Positions 8,637 through 16,963 are shown, counted from the first letter of the stretch. The stretch: 64,000 bases of DNA from Bacillus sp. FJAT-42376 (GCF_003816055.1 NZ_CP033906.1:1550001-1614000), one strand, 5' to 3'. The notes: generated by a model from the letters alone, not told the origin. Translations and numbers: made by a program.

Positions 8637-10046
8637 ATGGAAAAGAAAAAAAGAATCGTGATTCTCGGAGGCGGTCTGACGGGGCTGTCCGCTGCGTATT
8701 ACTTGCAGAAAGACCTTGAGGAACGCAATCAGGAAGCGGACATCACCCTGATTGAAGCGAGTCCGCGGCTCGGCGGGAAGATTCAAACCGTCCGCAAAAA
8801 TGGCTGCATCATCGAAAGAGGACCGGATTCTTTTCTGGAGAGGAAAAAAAGCGCCCCCCAACTCGTACGGGATCTGGGCATGGAAGATCAGCTTGTCAAT
8901 AATTCAACCGGCCGTTCCTATGTACTGCTAAAGGATGGGCTGCATCCGATTCCAAGCGGTGCCGTGATGGGCATTCCTACACAGCTTCTCCCGTTTGTCA
9001 CATCCGGCCTGTTTTCACTGCCGGGCAAGCTCCGCGCTGCAGGGGACTTTGTCCTTCCGAGAGGCGGGGAGAAAAGGGATCAGTCATTAGGGAAGTTTTT
9101 TAGAAGACGGCTCGGCGACGAGGTTGTTGAAAATCTGATTGAACCGCTTCTTTCCGGCATTTACGCGGGGGACATCGACAAACTGAGCCTGATGTCCACT
9201 TTTCCGCAGTTTTATAAAACGGAGCAGGAGCATCGAAGTCTGATTTTAGGAATGAAAAAATCCGTTCCTTCATCAAATCAGAAACATGATCCATCTAAGA
9301 AAAAGGGGATCTTTCAAACTCTTGCGGGAGGACTCGAATCCCTGATTGAAGGGCTAGAAAAAAACCTCACAGGTGTCCGCGTTCTGAAAGGCACAAAAGT
9401 GGTCTCCCTTCAGAAAACGGCAGGAGAGACCTATACGATTGAATTGAACGGCGGGACGGTTATGGAAGCTGATGCGGTGATCATGACGATTCCCCATACC
9501 GCAGCAGGCGCTCTTTTGAAAGACAGCGAATTCGATTACTTCAGAAGCATGCCTTCTACATCGGTTGCGAATGTAGCGATGATTTTTCCGAAAGAGAAGG
9601 TAAGGATGTCTAAAGAAGGAACCGGATTTGTCATCTCCCGCAATGGCGGATTTTCCATCACAGCCTGTACGTGGACAAACAAAAAATGGCCCCACACCGC
9701 ACCTGAAGACAAAGTCATTCTTCGTGCGTACGTTGGGAAAGCCGGCGAAGAAACGATTGTCGACCAGTCAGATGAACAGCTGGTCAGCATCGCGATTGAA
9801 GACTTGAAAAAGGCGATGGATATTTCGGGCATGCCGGAAGACTATGTCGTAAGCCGCTGGAAACAGGCGATGCCGCAGTATAATGTGGGCCATAAAGAAA
9901 ACGTAGAAAAAATTGTTCATCATGTAAAAGAATCTTACCCCGGTCTGTTTCTTGCCGGTGCCTCCTTTGAAGGAGTCGGACTTCCTGATTGTATTGATCA
10001 GGGAAAAGCGGCTGTCACACAGGTGAAAGAATACCTGCAGCTATAA
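8637..10046 (+). CDS. hemY: Coproporphyrinogen III oxidase (oxygen-dependent, FAD)
   Basis: A 469-aa FAD enzyme of the protoporphyrinogen-oxidase family, called HemY or CgoX in Firmicutes, where the physiological reaction is coproporphyrinogen III to coproporphyrin III. The N-terminal dinucleotide-binding motif VILGGGLTGLSAAYYLQ (residues 8-24) and LIEASPRLGGKIQTVR bind FAD; the C-terminal FLAGASFEGVGLPDCIDQGK is the second FAD contact. It follows hemH by 18 bp with an AAGGCG ribosome binding site, so hemH and hemY are almost certainly cotranscribed. A terminator follows. Confidence 0.94.
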   Translation: MEKKKRIVILGGGLTGLSAAYYLQKDLEERNQEADITLIEASPRLGGKIQTVRKNGCIIERGPDSFLERKKSAPQLVRDLGMEDQLVNNSTGRSYVLLKDGLHPIPSGAVMGIPTQLLPFVTSGLFSLPGKLRAAGDFVLPRGGEKRDQSLGKFFRRRLGDEVVENLIEPLLSGIYAGDIDKLSLMSTFPQFYKTEQEHRSLILGMKKSVPSSNQKHDPSKKKGIFQTLAGGLESLIEGLEKNLTGVRVLKGTKVVSLQKTAGETYTIELNGGTVMEADAVIMTIPHTAAGALLKDSEFDYFRSMPSTSVANVAMIFPKEKVRMSKEGTGFVISRNGGFSITACTWTNKKWPHTAPEDKVILRAYVGKAGEETIVDQSDEQLVSIAIEDLKKAMDISGMPEDYVVSRWKQAMPQYNVGHKENVEKIVHHVKESYPGLFLAGASFEGVGLPDCIDQGKAAVTQVKEYLQL

Positions 10047-10056
10047 CAGTACACTG

Positions 10057-10088
10057 AATGCTCAGAGCAATAAGCTTTGGGCATTTTT
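10057..10088 (+). terminator. Terminator after hemY
   Basis: Stem AATGCTCAGAGC (10057-10068) with GCTTTGGGCATT, two G-T wobbles, followed by TTTT. Ends the hemEHY transcript. Confidence 0.7.
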
Positions 10089-10153
10089 GCTGTGTTTAAA
10101 GCGGGCCATCCATTTGATTTCAATAGTCTGAACTAACTGAATATAACTTTATC

Positions 10154-10182
10154 TTGCAATCTCAATAGCGGTCGATTATAGT
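10154..10182 (+). promoter_or_regulatory. Putative SigA promoter of yhgD
   Basis: TTGCAA (10154-10159), 17-bp spacer, TATAGT (10177-10182). The expected start of transcription falls just before the inverted-repeat operator at 10195, an arrangement suited to autorepression by the encoded TetR protein. Confidence 0.6.
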
Positions 10183-10194
10183 AAAATTACTGAC

Positions 10195-10217
10195 TGACTA
10201 AAATGTTCAAGTGGTCA
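10195..10217. promoter_or_regulatory. Predicted TetR operator, copy 1 (before yhgD)
   Basis: TGACTA-N11-TGGTCA, an inverted repeat with a 23-bp overall length. The same architecture occurs at 10834, 60926 and 61566, always directly before a tetR or yhgE gene. It lies about 13 bp downstream of the -10 box and 20 bp before the start codon. Confidence 0.65.
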
Positions 10218-10236
10218 TTGCAGAGGTGAAGGAGAA

Positions 10237-10836
10237 GTGAGTGTTGACCGGAAGCAGCTGATTATGGATGCTGCGACAAAATCATTTACACAATTCGGCT
10301 ATAAGGCGACGACAATGGATCTTGTAGCTAAGCAGGCAAATGTGGGGAAAGGGACCATTTATACGTTTTTTAGAAAAAAGGAAGAGCTGTTTGATGAGAT
10401 TATCAAGCTGCTATTGGCGGAAATGAGACATTCGGCGGAAGAATCATTTAGACCGGATACCAATTTTTTAAATAATGTACATAGAGCCCTTTACCAACTA
10501 CTGGAGTTTCGGAAAGACCATCAGCTTACGATTAAAATTTTTCAGGAAAGCAGCGAACTTGGCACTCCGGAAGTCCAGGAGGTAGTCAGCCGTCTCGAAG
10601 GTATGGTGATCAGCTATATCAAGGAAAAAATCCAGGCGGCGGTTGAAAAAGGAGAGCTGAGTCCATGTGACCCGGAACTTACAGCGTTTCTTATGCTGAA
10701 GCTTTATGTTTCCCTGATTTTTGACTGGGAGAAACAGCACGCTCCTCTCCCAAAAGAAAAAATAGCGGAATTGTTCGAGCTCTATTTCCTGAAAGGACTA
10801 TCCGTCAGGGAGAGCGGTTTTTTTGCGGTAAAATGA
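10237..10836 (+). CDS. yhgD: TetR family regulator, YhgD type
   Basis: A 199-aa TetR-family repressor with an N-terminal helix-turn-helix (ATKSFTQFGYKATTMDLVAK, then QANVGKGTIYTFFRKKEELF, about residues 12-53) and an all-helical ligand/dimer domain. The GTG start is preceded by GAGGTG at 8 nt. It is followed 47 bp later by yhgE, as in B. subtilis, and both genes have a TGACTA-type operator in front, so it probably represses itself and yhgE. A close paralog lies at 60966-61538 (shared SVDR..QLI.DAATKSF core). The inducing signal is unknown. Confidence 0.88.
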   Translation: MSVDRKQLIMDAATKSFTQFGYKATTMDLVAKQANVGKGTIYTFFRKKEELFDEIIKLLLAEMRHSAEESFRPDTNFLNNVHRALYQLLEFRKDHQLTIKIFQESSELGTPEVQEVVSRLEGMVISYIKEKIQAAVEKGELSPCDPELTAFLMLKLYVSLIFDWEKQHAPLPKEKIAELFELYFLKGLSVRESGFFAVK

Positions 10837-10856
10837 CTAAATGAACAAAGTAGTCA
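10834..10856. promoter_or_regulatory. Predicted TetR operator, copy 2 (before yhgE)
   Basis: TGACTA-N11-TAGTCA with perfectly complementary 6-bp arms. The left arm includes the TGA stop codon of yhgD. A TACAAT at 10861 could be the -10 box of a separate yhgE promoter lying next to the operator. Confidence 0.65.
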
Positions 10857-10883
10857 GGTGTACAATACAGGAGGTTTTTGAAC

Positions 10884-13091
10884 ATGTCACTGCTCATAAA
10901 AGAGTGGAAGGCTCTAGTTACGAACAAAAAAGTACTCATCCCCGTTATTGCTGTTTTATTTATTCCTGTTTTGTATGCAGGAATGTTTCTATGGGCCTTC
11001 TGGGATCCTTATGAAAATCTGGAACAGCTGCCGGTTGCGGTTGTAAACCAGGATAGGGGTGCTGAATTTGAAGGGGAAAACCTTCATGTGGGGAAAGAAC
11101 TCGTGGATAATTTGAGGGATAATCCTCAATTTAAATGGGTTTTTGTTGACCAGGCAACAGCAGACAAAGGATTAAAGGATCAAAAATATTACATGAAAAT
11201 TGAGATCCCGGAAAATTTCTCTGCAAATGCGACAACCCTGCTGGATGATCAGCCGAAAGAACTGGAAATGAAGTATGTACCGAATGAAGGCTTCAACTTC
11301 CTTTCCGCACAAATCGGAAACACAGCGGTTGAAAAAATTAAAGAAGAAGTAGCGGCTGAAGTAACCAAAACGTATGCAGAAGGAATCTTTGACAATATCG
11401 GAAAAGTGGCAGACGGGTTGGGCGAAGCAAGTGAAGGCGCTTCTGAAATCAATTCCGGAACCGGGAAATTGAAAGACGGATCCGTTAAATTGAAAGACAA
11501 CTTGACGAAGCTTGCGGAAAGCTCCATTAAATTTAAAGAAGGCGTTCAAACGGCTTCGAAAGGAACACAGGATCTGCAAAGCGGTATTAGCAGTCTGGAT
11601 ACCGGCCTTGGAAAGCTTCAGCAGGGCTACACTGGGCTGGAGGGCGGAATTAACGACCTTGCTGCAGGAAATTCACAGCTCGCTGCAGGCTCTGAAAAGC
11701 TGAACAGCGGTACGCAGGAGCTGAATCAGAAAATTCCTCAGCTTACCGATGGCGCAAAGCAGGTTAGTGAAGGAACAGCACTCTTCGATCAAAAGTTTGC
11801 CCAATTTGATGCCGGACAGCAGGAAGCAAAACGCGGTGCTGAACAGCTCGCAGGCGGCATCGACCAGCTGCAGGCGAAAATGAAGGAATTAGAGCCTGTG
11901 CTTGCCGCTCTTCCTCCTGAAAAACGCGCAGAACTGATGGCGGCTTTTGAGCAGCTGAACCAGGGAAGCGACAAGCTTTCAGCAGGAGTTGGTGAGCTTG
12001 CTGCCAATTCTACCCTGATTGCAGGACAGACGGATAAGCTTGCCCAGGGTGCCGCCGCTGTTTATAAAGGACAGCAGGGCGTTCAAGCCGGAGTAGGAGA
12101 ACTTTCTAAAGGGCAGGAAGCATTAAACGCCGGCATCCAAAAGGCAGCTGCAGGTTCCGCTCAGCTGAGCCAGGGAGCAGAAAAATTCGGAACAGGATTA
12201 AATGACGCAAAAACCGGTTCCGCGGCTCTTGCCAGCGGAAGCTCCAAATTAACCTCCGGAGTAGGGGTGCTCGCTTCGAAATCAGGTGAACTGCAAGAAG
12301 GTGCAGGCAAGCTTGCCGATGGAGCATCTGAACTTGATAAAGGGGTAGGCACTCTTTCCGGAGGGACGTCCGAATTAAGCAGCGCGCTTGCCGATGCTGC
12401 GGACAAAACGAAGGAATCAAAGGGTTCTGAACCGCTTTACGACATGATGGCCAAACCGGTCGGCGTCCAAAATGAGAAAATTAACGAAGTGCCGAACTAC
12501 GGAACAGGGTTTACCCCTTACTTCCTCTCACTCGGACTTTTCGTTGGGGCTCTATTGATTTCCATCGTCTTCCCTCTAAAGCAATCTGCAGGGGAGCCGA
12601 AATCTGCTTTATCATGGTTCTTCAGTAAATTTGGCATTTTGCTCGCTGTCGGGATTATCCAGTCCCTAGTAGCGGATGCTGTATTGCTTTTGGGCCTTGG
12701 TATAGAAGTGCAAAGTGTAGGATTATTCATGCTGTTCAGTATCCTGACCAGCTTGACGTTCCTTGCGCTGATTCAATTCTTTGTAACATCTCTCGGGGAT
12801 CCGGGCCGATTCGTCGCCATTATCATTTTGATTTTGCAGCTGACAACTTCTGCCGGAACCTTCCCTCTGGAACTGATTCCAGAGCCGCTGCAAATCTTTA
12901 ACTACTGGCTGCCGATGACCTACTCGGTTGCAGGGTTTAAGGCTGTTATTTCAAGCGGAGATTTCAGTTATCTTTGGAGTCAGTCAGCCATCCTGCTTGG
13001 CATGATGCTTCTCATGATGGTCTGCACGATTGTCTATATGTACTTTAACGTACGGAAGAATCGAAAGCTCACAGCAGCAGAAGAAGTTTAA
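10884..13091 (+). CDS. yhgE: YhgE/Pip family membrane protein with LxxG heptad repeats (copy 1)
   Basis: A 735-aa membrane protein. One N-terminal membrane helix (about residues 20-42, VLIPVIAVLFIPVLYAGMFL) is followed by an extracytoplasmic domain (LPVAVVNQDRGAEFEGENL, YYMKIEIPENFSANATTL), then about 370 residues of seven-residue xxxLxxG repeats, and a C-terminal ABC-2-like membrane domain with about five helices. The family includes Lactococcus phage infection protein Pip and type VII secretion-associated relatives; B. subtilis YhgE has no firmly assigned role. The ATG at 10884 has AGGAGG 9 nt upstream; a TTG at 10878 is too close. Likely controlled by YhgD. A paralog starts at 61612. Confidence 0.88.
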   Translation: MSLLIKEWKALVTNKKVLIPVIAVLFIPVLYAGMFLWAFWDPYENLEQLPVAVVNQDRGAEFEGENLHVGKELVDNLRDNPQFKWVFVDQATADKGLKDQKYYMKIEIPENFSANATTLLDDQPKELEMKYVPNEGFNFLSAQIGNTAVEKIKEEVAAEVTKTYAEGIFDNIGKVADGLGEASEGASEINSGTGKLKDGSVKLKDNLTKLAESSIKFKEGVQTASKGTQDLQSGISSLDTGLGKLQQGYTGLEGGINDLAAGNSQLAAGSEKLNSGTQELNQKIPQLTDGAKQVSEGTALFDQKFAQFDAGQQEAKRGAEQLAGGIDQLQAKMKELEPVLAALPPEKRAELMAAFEQLNQGSDKLSAGVGELAANSTLIAGQTDKLAQGAAAVYKGQQGVQAGVGELSKGQEALNAGIQKAAAGSAQLSQGAEKFGTGLNDAKTGSAALASGSSKLTSGVGVLASKSGELQEGAGKLADGASELDKGVGTLSGGTSELSSALADAADKTKESKGSEPLYDMMAKPVGVQNEKINEVPNYGTGFTPYFLSLGLFVGALLISIVFPLKQSAGEPKSALSWFFSKFGILLAVGIIQSLVADAVLLLGLGIEVQSVGLFMLFSILTSLTFLALIQFFVTSLGDPGRFVAIIILILQLTTSAGTFPLELIPEPLQIFNYWLPMTYSVAGFKAVISSGDFSYLWSQSAILLGMMLLMMVCTIVYMYFNVRKNRKLTAAEEV

Positions 13092-13103
13092 TAGATGGAG
13101 AGC

Positions 13104-13132
13104 AAAAACCCGGTCATAAGCACCGGGTTTTT
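13104..13132 (+). terminator. Terminator of yhgE
   Basis: Perfect 11-bp stem AAAAACCCGGT / ACCGGGTTTTT with a 7-nt loop and a further T run after one GTG. Confidence 0.9.
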
Positions 13133-13219
13133 GTGTTTTTTAAGAGTTTCACGGGTATGTTCATAGCTTTCTTAATTGCCAGACGGCAGCTGCCGCTTTC
13201 GCGATTACAGAATCTTATA

Positions 13220-13248
13220 TTGAAATTATGAAAACATTTTCATATAAT
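13220..13248 (+). promoter_or_regulatory. SigA promoter of the LacI-family gene
   Basis: TTGAAA (13220-13225), 17-bp spacer, TATAAT (13243-13248). Inside the spacer is a perfect inverted repeat ATGAAAA-CA-TTTTCAT (13228-13243). Confidence 0.7.
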
Positions 13249-13254
13249 GGGAAA

Positions 13255-13270
13255 TGTAAGCGCTTGCTTA
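13255..13270. promoter_or_regulatory. LacI-family/cre-like operator
   Basis: TGTAAGCGCTTGCTTA: fits the catabolite-response-element pattern TGNAARCGNWWNCA in all but the last position, and contains the inverted repeat TAAGC-N4-GCTTA. It sits at the expected transcription start of the LacI-family gene, so either CcpA or the encoded regulator itself could bind. Confidence 0.6.
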
Positions 13271-13292
13271 TGAGGGGGAGAGGTGGAGTGAA

Positions 13293-14315
13293 ATGGCAAC
13301 AATAGAGGATGTAGCAAGAAGTGCCGGGCTGTCCCGAACCACGGTATCAAGGGTGATTAATGACCATCCGTATGTATCTCTTGCTAAAAAAAAGAAAGTG
13401 ATGGAAGCGATGGAGGAACTGGGCTATGTTCCAAATTCGGCAGCGAGGAGCCTCAGAAATCAGCGAACTGGAGTTATTGCTGTCCTAATCCCCCGGGTGA
13501 TGAATCCTTTCTTCAGCCAGCTCATTGAAACGCTTGAGCTAGCGGCATCCGAAAGCTTCTACCAGCTTATTATCTGTCAAACACAATATTCCGCACAAAA
13601 GGAATTAACGTACTTAAATTTGCTGAAGACAAAACAAGTGGACGGGGTGATCCTTACTTCAACTGAAAATGACTGGAGTGTTATAGAAGGATACTTGGAT
13701 TACGGACCAATCGTTTTGTGCAATGAATTTGATCAGCGGGCTAATGTTCCGATGATTTTTATGGATCAGAAAGAAGCCGGCTATAAAGCGGCCAGACATC
13801 TCATTGAGCAGGGACACAGAAAAATTGCGTACGCCTGCGGACGGTATCGCAGCAACGTGGCGAGCGCCCGCGAAGAAGGGGTCAGAAAAGCATTAGCGGA
13901 AGCCGGTCTGCTATTTGATGAAGAGAATGCGTTTCGTGAAGCGATCACAAGCGAGGACGGCAAGGATATCTTCCATATGATCCGGACAAAGCATGATCCC
14001 CCGACCGCGATTTTTACGGGATCCGACGAAGTCGCAGCAGGAATTATTTCGGAAGCATCCCGCTTTAATTGGAAGATACCGGGTGATCTTGCAGTAGCCG
14101 GTTTTGATAATCAGGTCATCACGGAACTTATGAATCCGAGGATTACGACCGTTGAGCAGCCAGTGTGCGAAATGGCGTTGAAAACGATGGAAATCATGAT
14201 GGCAAGAATCAGGCTGCGGCAATTTTCAGGCAGGGAAATGCACAAATTTTATATGAAGCTCATTATCAGGGAGTCCACTAAATTACAGGCCGAACTGGCA
14301 ACCATTCCATATTAG
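13293..14315 (+). CDS. LacI family transcriptional regulator
   Basis: A 340-aa regulator. The N-terminal helix-turn-helix is TIEDVARSAGLSRTTVSRVI (residues 3-22) with hinge helix LGYVPNSAARSLR (about 43-55), followed by a periplasmic-binding-protein-like effector domain (GVIAVLIPRVMNPFFSQLIE, TAIFTGSDEVAAGI, DLAVAGFDNQ). No sugar-utilisation genes are adjacent, so the effector and targets are unknown; it is monocistronic, with its own promoter and two palindromes around the -10 and start site that suggest autoregulation. I could not match it to a named B. subtilis regulator. Confidence 0.85.
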   Translation: MATIEDVARSAGLSRTTVSRVINDHPYVSLAKKKKVMEAMEELGYVPNSAARSLRNQRTGVIAVLIPRVMNPFFSQLIETLELAASESFYQLIICQTQYSAQKELTYLNLLKTKQVDGVILTSTENDWSVIEGYLDYGPIVLCNEFDQRANVPMIFMDQKEAGYKAARHLIEQGHRKIAYACGRYRSNVASAREEGVRKALAEAGLLFDEENAFREAITSEDGKDIFHMIRTKHDPPTAIFTGSDEVAAGIISEASRFNWKIPGDLAVAGFDNQVITELMNPRITTVEQPVCEMALKTMEIMMARIRLRQFSGREMHKFYMKLIIRESTKLQAELATIPY

Positions 14316-14380
14316 AATGGAGATCGCCGGTCTGGCTTTTTTTTAGCGGATTGTACCGCCCTGCTTCATTAAGAAAACAA

Positions 14381-14407
14381 AAAAAGAGCCAATCCGGCTC
14401 TTTTTTT
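14381..14407. terminator. Bidirectional terminator between the lacI-type gene and yhfH
   Basis: Perfect 10-bp stem AAAAAGAGCC / GGCTCTTTTT (14381-14390 with 14396-14405), 5-nt loop, T run on both strands. Confidence 0.85.
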
Positions 14408-14410
14408 ATG

Positions 14411-14507
14411 GCTATGTTAAAGCATGTTGTTGATACTAAACACCTGTTGATTGGAGCGAACGACTGCTAGTTGCAATCAACAGCCAAGTTTAACCGCGCT
14501 TTTTTTA
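14411..14507. repeat. TGTTGA-type dispersed palindromic repeat, copy A
   Basis: Contains the perfect 9-bp inverted repeat CTGTTGATT...AATCAACAG, flanked on the left by GTTAAAGCATGTTGTTGAT and on the right by GCCAAGTTTAACCGCGC. Related copies lie at 19883-19971 and 30036-30116, with a partial one at 2614-2650. The right end with its T run abuts the yhfH stop codon. Confidence 0.75.
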
Positions 14508-14639
14508 TAAATCCTGAACGTTCATGCAGCTGCTGCATGTGTTGCCGTAGCATTCATGCTGCTCTTCTATTTCTTTCCCGCATTCTGAACACTGCTTACC
14601 CGGTAAGTTTCTGAAAAATTCAGTTAATTTAATTAACAT
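14505..14639 (-). CDS. yhfH: Small zinc-ribbon-like protein YhfH
   Basis: A 44-aa protein: ATG at 14639, stop at 14505, with a GGAGGGG ribosome binding site 4-5 nt upstream. The sequence starts MLIKLTEFFRNLPGKQC and carries five cysteines, in CSEC (C17, C20) and CYGNTCSSC (C30, C35, C38), which could bind one zinc ion. It lies between the upstream LacI-type gene and yhfI, the place where B. subtilis has yhfH of about the same size. Function unknown. Confidence 0.75.
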   Translation of the reverse strand: MLIKLTEFFRNLPGKQCSECGKEIEEQHECYGNTCSSCMNVQDL

Positions 14640-14670
14640 GTAATCCCCTCCATGTCGTTTTGTTATGTAT

Positions 14671-14700
14671 ATTGTATTATAACAGTACCGATTTGGTCAA
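14671..14700 (-). promoter_or_regulatory. Putative promoter of yhfH
   Basis: On the minus strand TTGACC, 18-bp spacer, TACAAT; a TATAAT overlaps but at only 13 bp. It ends 32 bp before the yhfH start codon. Confidence 0.4.
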
Positions 14701-14791
14701 CATCTGTTTTGTAACAATATGCAAAAATCGTAAAAAAGGGCACATTGCCTCCATCCGGTAAAAAAGTCTTTTGCCGTTTAATGCGTTCAGC

Positions 14792-14821
14792 TTGCGGTTT
14801 TGCCGCTGTTTTGGGTATATT
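14792..14821 (+). promoter_or_regulatory. Putative promoter of yhfI-lplJ
   Basis: TTGCGG (14792-14797), 18-bp spacer, TATATT (14816-14821), 40 bp before the yhfI start. Confidence 0.4.
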
Positions 14822-14861
14822 GAACGGTAGAGAAATGATGAAAGAGGCAGGTGGAATAAGG

Positions 14862-15635
14862 ATGAAAGTAACCGTAATCGGACAGTGGGGAGGATACCCC
14901 GGACCGGGTGAGGCTTCGTCGGGCTATTTGCTTGAGAAAAATGGATACAGTCTGCTGCTGGACTGCGGGAGTGCTGTTTTATCACAGCTCCAGCTGTATA
15001 CCGAATTGAAAGCACTGGATGCAGTGCTCATCTCTCATTACCACCATGACCACGTCGCGGATATCGGTCCGCTGCAATATGGACGGCTCGTGTCCGGTTT
15101 TTTGGATAAGGATGTGCCGGTTTTGCCGATTTATGGACATAATGGAGATCAGGATGGATTTGACAGGCTCACGTATAAACATGTAACCGAAGGAAGGGTG
15201 TACGACCCGGATCAGCCTCTTCAGATCGGGCCTTTTCAAGTTCGGTTCCTTCAAACCGATCACCCTGCTGAATGCTACGCGTTCCGCATTACCGATGGAG
15301 AATCAGTCATCGTCTATACAGCGGATTCAAGCTTCAAGGAGGAATTTATCCCATTTTCCGAAGGAGCGGACCTGCTCATTTCAGAATGTAATTTTTACGC
15401 GGAACAAGACGGGAAAAGTGCCGGCCATATGAACTGCCATGATGCTGCCGTGATTGCGAGGGATGCGGATGTAAAGCAATGCCTTCTTTCCCATCTGCCG
15501 CACTTTGGAAACCATCAGGATCTACTAAACGAAGCAAAGACCATCTACAATGGATCCATCCAGCTTGCGTCAAAAGGATGGACCTGGTCCAAGGATGAAG
15601 GAGGAAATCATAATGGCTCAAATGCTGTTTATTGA
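14862..15635 (+). CDS. yhfI: Metallo-beta-lactamase fold hydrolase YhfI
   Basis: A 257-aa protein of the metallo-beta-lactamase superfamily. The metal-binding motif is HYHHDH (H59-H64), followed by YGHNGDQDGFD, a VYTADSSF strand with a bridging aspartate, and LLSHLPHFG near the C-terminus. It resembles B. subtilis YhfI, a putative hydrolase of uncertain substrate. The ATG at 14862 is chosen because the conserved start MKVTVIGQWGGYPG begins there; in-frame upstream codons give an unrelated extension. Its last 23 bp overlap the start of lplJ, so the two are cotranscribed. Confidence 0.85.
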   Translation: MKVTVIGQWGGYPGPGEASSGYLLEKNGYSLLLDCGSAVLSQLQLYTELKALDAVLISHYHHDHVADIGPLQYGRLVSGFLDKDVPVLPIYGHNGDQDGFDRLTYKHVTEGRVYDPDQPLQIGPFQVRFLQTDHPAECYAFRITDGESVIVYTADSSFKEEFIPFSEGADLLISECNFYAEQDGKSAGHMNCHDAAVIARDADVKQCLLSHLPHFGNHQDLLNEAKTIYNGSIQLASKGWTWSKDEGGNHNGSNAVY

Positions 15636-16611
15636 CAATAAAAAGATAACGGATCCGAGGATGAACCTCGCGATTGAGGAATACTGCCTTAAAAATCTGG
15701 ATCCTGAACAATCCTATTTGCTGTTTTACATAAATGAACCTTCCATTATTATCGGAAAAAATCAGAATACCATTGAAGAAATCAATACGAAATACGTGGA
15801 GGAACAGGGACTTCATGTCGTGAGAAGACTGTCCGGCGGAGGAGCTGTTTATCATGACCTTGGAAATCTGAATTTCAGCTTTATCACAAAAGATGACGGG
15901 GACAGCTTCCACAATTTTAAAAAGTTCACAGAGCCTGTGATTGAAGCTCTTAAAAGGCTTGGGGTGAATGCGGAACTCAGCGGCCGGAATGACATCCTGG
16001 CTGAAGGACGTAAAATTTCAGGGAATGCCCAGTTTTCCACAAGAGGAAGGATGTTCAGCCACGGAACGCTCCTGTTTGATTCGGAAATGGAGAACGTCGT
16101 ATCGGCACTCGTCGTGAAAAAGGACAAAATAGAGTCCAAAGGAATTAAATCCATCCGCAGCCGGGTCGCCAATATCAGTGAATTCTTAGAAAAGAAAATC
16201 TCAATCGAAGAATTCAGATCACTGCTGCTGAGCTATATTTTTGATACGGACGGGGAAGTGCCTCAGTACGTGCTGTCAGAAGACGACTGGACAGCAATCC
16301 GTAAACTTTCAGAAGAAAGGTATCAAAATTGGGACTGGAATTACGGGAAGTCGCCGAAGTTCAATCTTCAGCACTCCCACCGCTTCCCGGTCGGCCAGAT
16401 TGATGTGCGGATGGAAGTGAGTAAAGGAGTCATTCACGAATGCAAAATCTACGGTGACTTCTTCGGAGTCGGGGATGTATCCGAAATCGAAGAGCTGCTC
16501 TCAGGCGCACGCTATGAAAAAGCTGAGCTTGAGAAGCTGCTGAGACCGGTCAATGTTCAGCATTACTTCGGAAATATCACAAAAGATCAGTTCCTGGACT
16601 TGCTTTATTAA
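15613..16611 (+). CDS. lplJ: Lipoate-protein ligase LplJ
   Basis: A 332-aa ligase that activates free lipoate with ATP and attaches it to lipoyl domains of the 2-oxoacid dehydrogenases and GcvH. Visible features are the conserved RRLSGGGAVYHDLGNLNFSF (about residues 71-90), the lysine motif GRKISGNAQ (about 132-140) and the C-terminal accessory domain. The ATG at 15613 is preceded by GGAGG inside the end of yhfI. Length and order match B. subtilis yhfI-lplJ (331 aa). A terminator follows. Confidence 0.93.
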   Translation: MAQMLFIDNKKITDPRMNLAIEEYCLKNLDPEQSYLLFYINEPSIIIGKNQNTIEEINTKYVEEQGLHVVRRLSGGGAVYHDLGNLNFSFITKDDGDSFHNFKKFTEPVIEALKRLGVNAELSGRNDILAEGRKISGNAQFSTRGRMFSHGTLLFDSEMENVVSALVVKKDKIESKGIKSIRSRVANISEFLEKKISIEEFRSLLLSYIFDTDGEVPQYVLSEDDWTAIRKLSEERYQNWDWNYGKSPKFNLQHSHRFPVGQIDVRMEVSKGVIHECKIYGDFFGVGDVSEIEELLSGARYEKAELEKLLRPVNVQHYFGNITKDQFLDLLY

Positions 16612-16617
16612 TAGAAG

Positions 16618-16657
16618 GCCGGCGGCGAAAGATTTCCTTTGCTGCCGGCTTTTTTTG
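16618..16657 (+). terminator. Terminator of lplJ
   Basis: GCCGGCGGC-GAAAG stem with CTTT-GCTGCCGGC, followed by seven T. Confidence 0.8.
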
Positions 16658-16691
16658 TGGAACCTTTTTAGCGGTGCCTGACCCGCGTTCC

Positions 16692-16928
16692 TTCACCGCA
16701 GCGGGGGACAGAGACAGAGACGGCTGGGCCCTTGTGTACCAAGAGATTGAAGAAGGCGGTGCCATAGCTTTCGTACGGTAAAATCTTTGGGGACTGGCAC
16801 GGTGCCAGTCCCCTTCCTCTTCACCGCAGCGGGGGACAGAGACAGAGACGGCTGGGCCCTTGTGTACCAAGAGATTTAAGAAGGCAGTGCCATAGCTTTC
16901 GTACGGTAAAATCTTTGGGGACTGGCAC
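16692..16928. repeat. Two tandem 128-bp REP-like units, locus 1
   Basis: Two nearly identical 109-bp blocks (16692-16800 and 16820-16928), each starting TTCACCGCAGCGGGGGACAG and ending GGGGACTGGCAC, with a 128-bp period. At the junction GGGGACTGGCAC and GTGCCAGTCCCC form a perfect palindrome with 12-bp arms (16789-16813). Related units occur at 23265-23522 with the same period. The block fills the 350-bp gap between lplJ and the nucleotidyltransferase gene; apparent open frames here are produced by the repeat. Confidence 0.8.
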
Positions 16929-16963
16929 CACCGCCCAGCATCACCCGCCGCCCACCATCCCCA

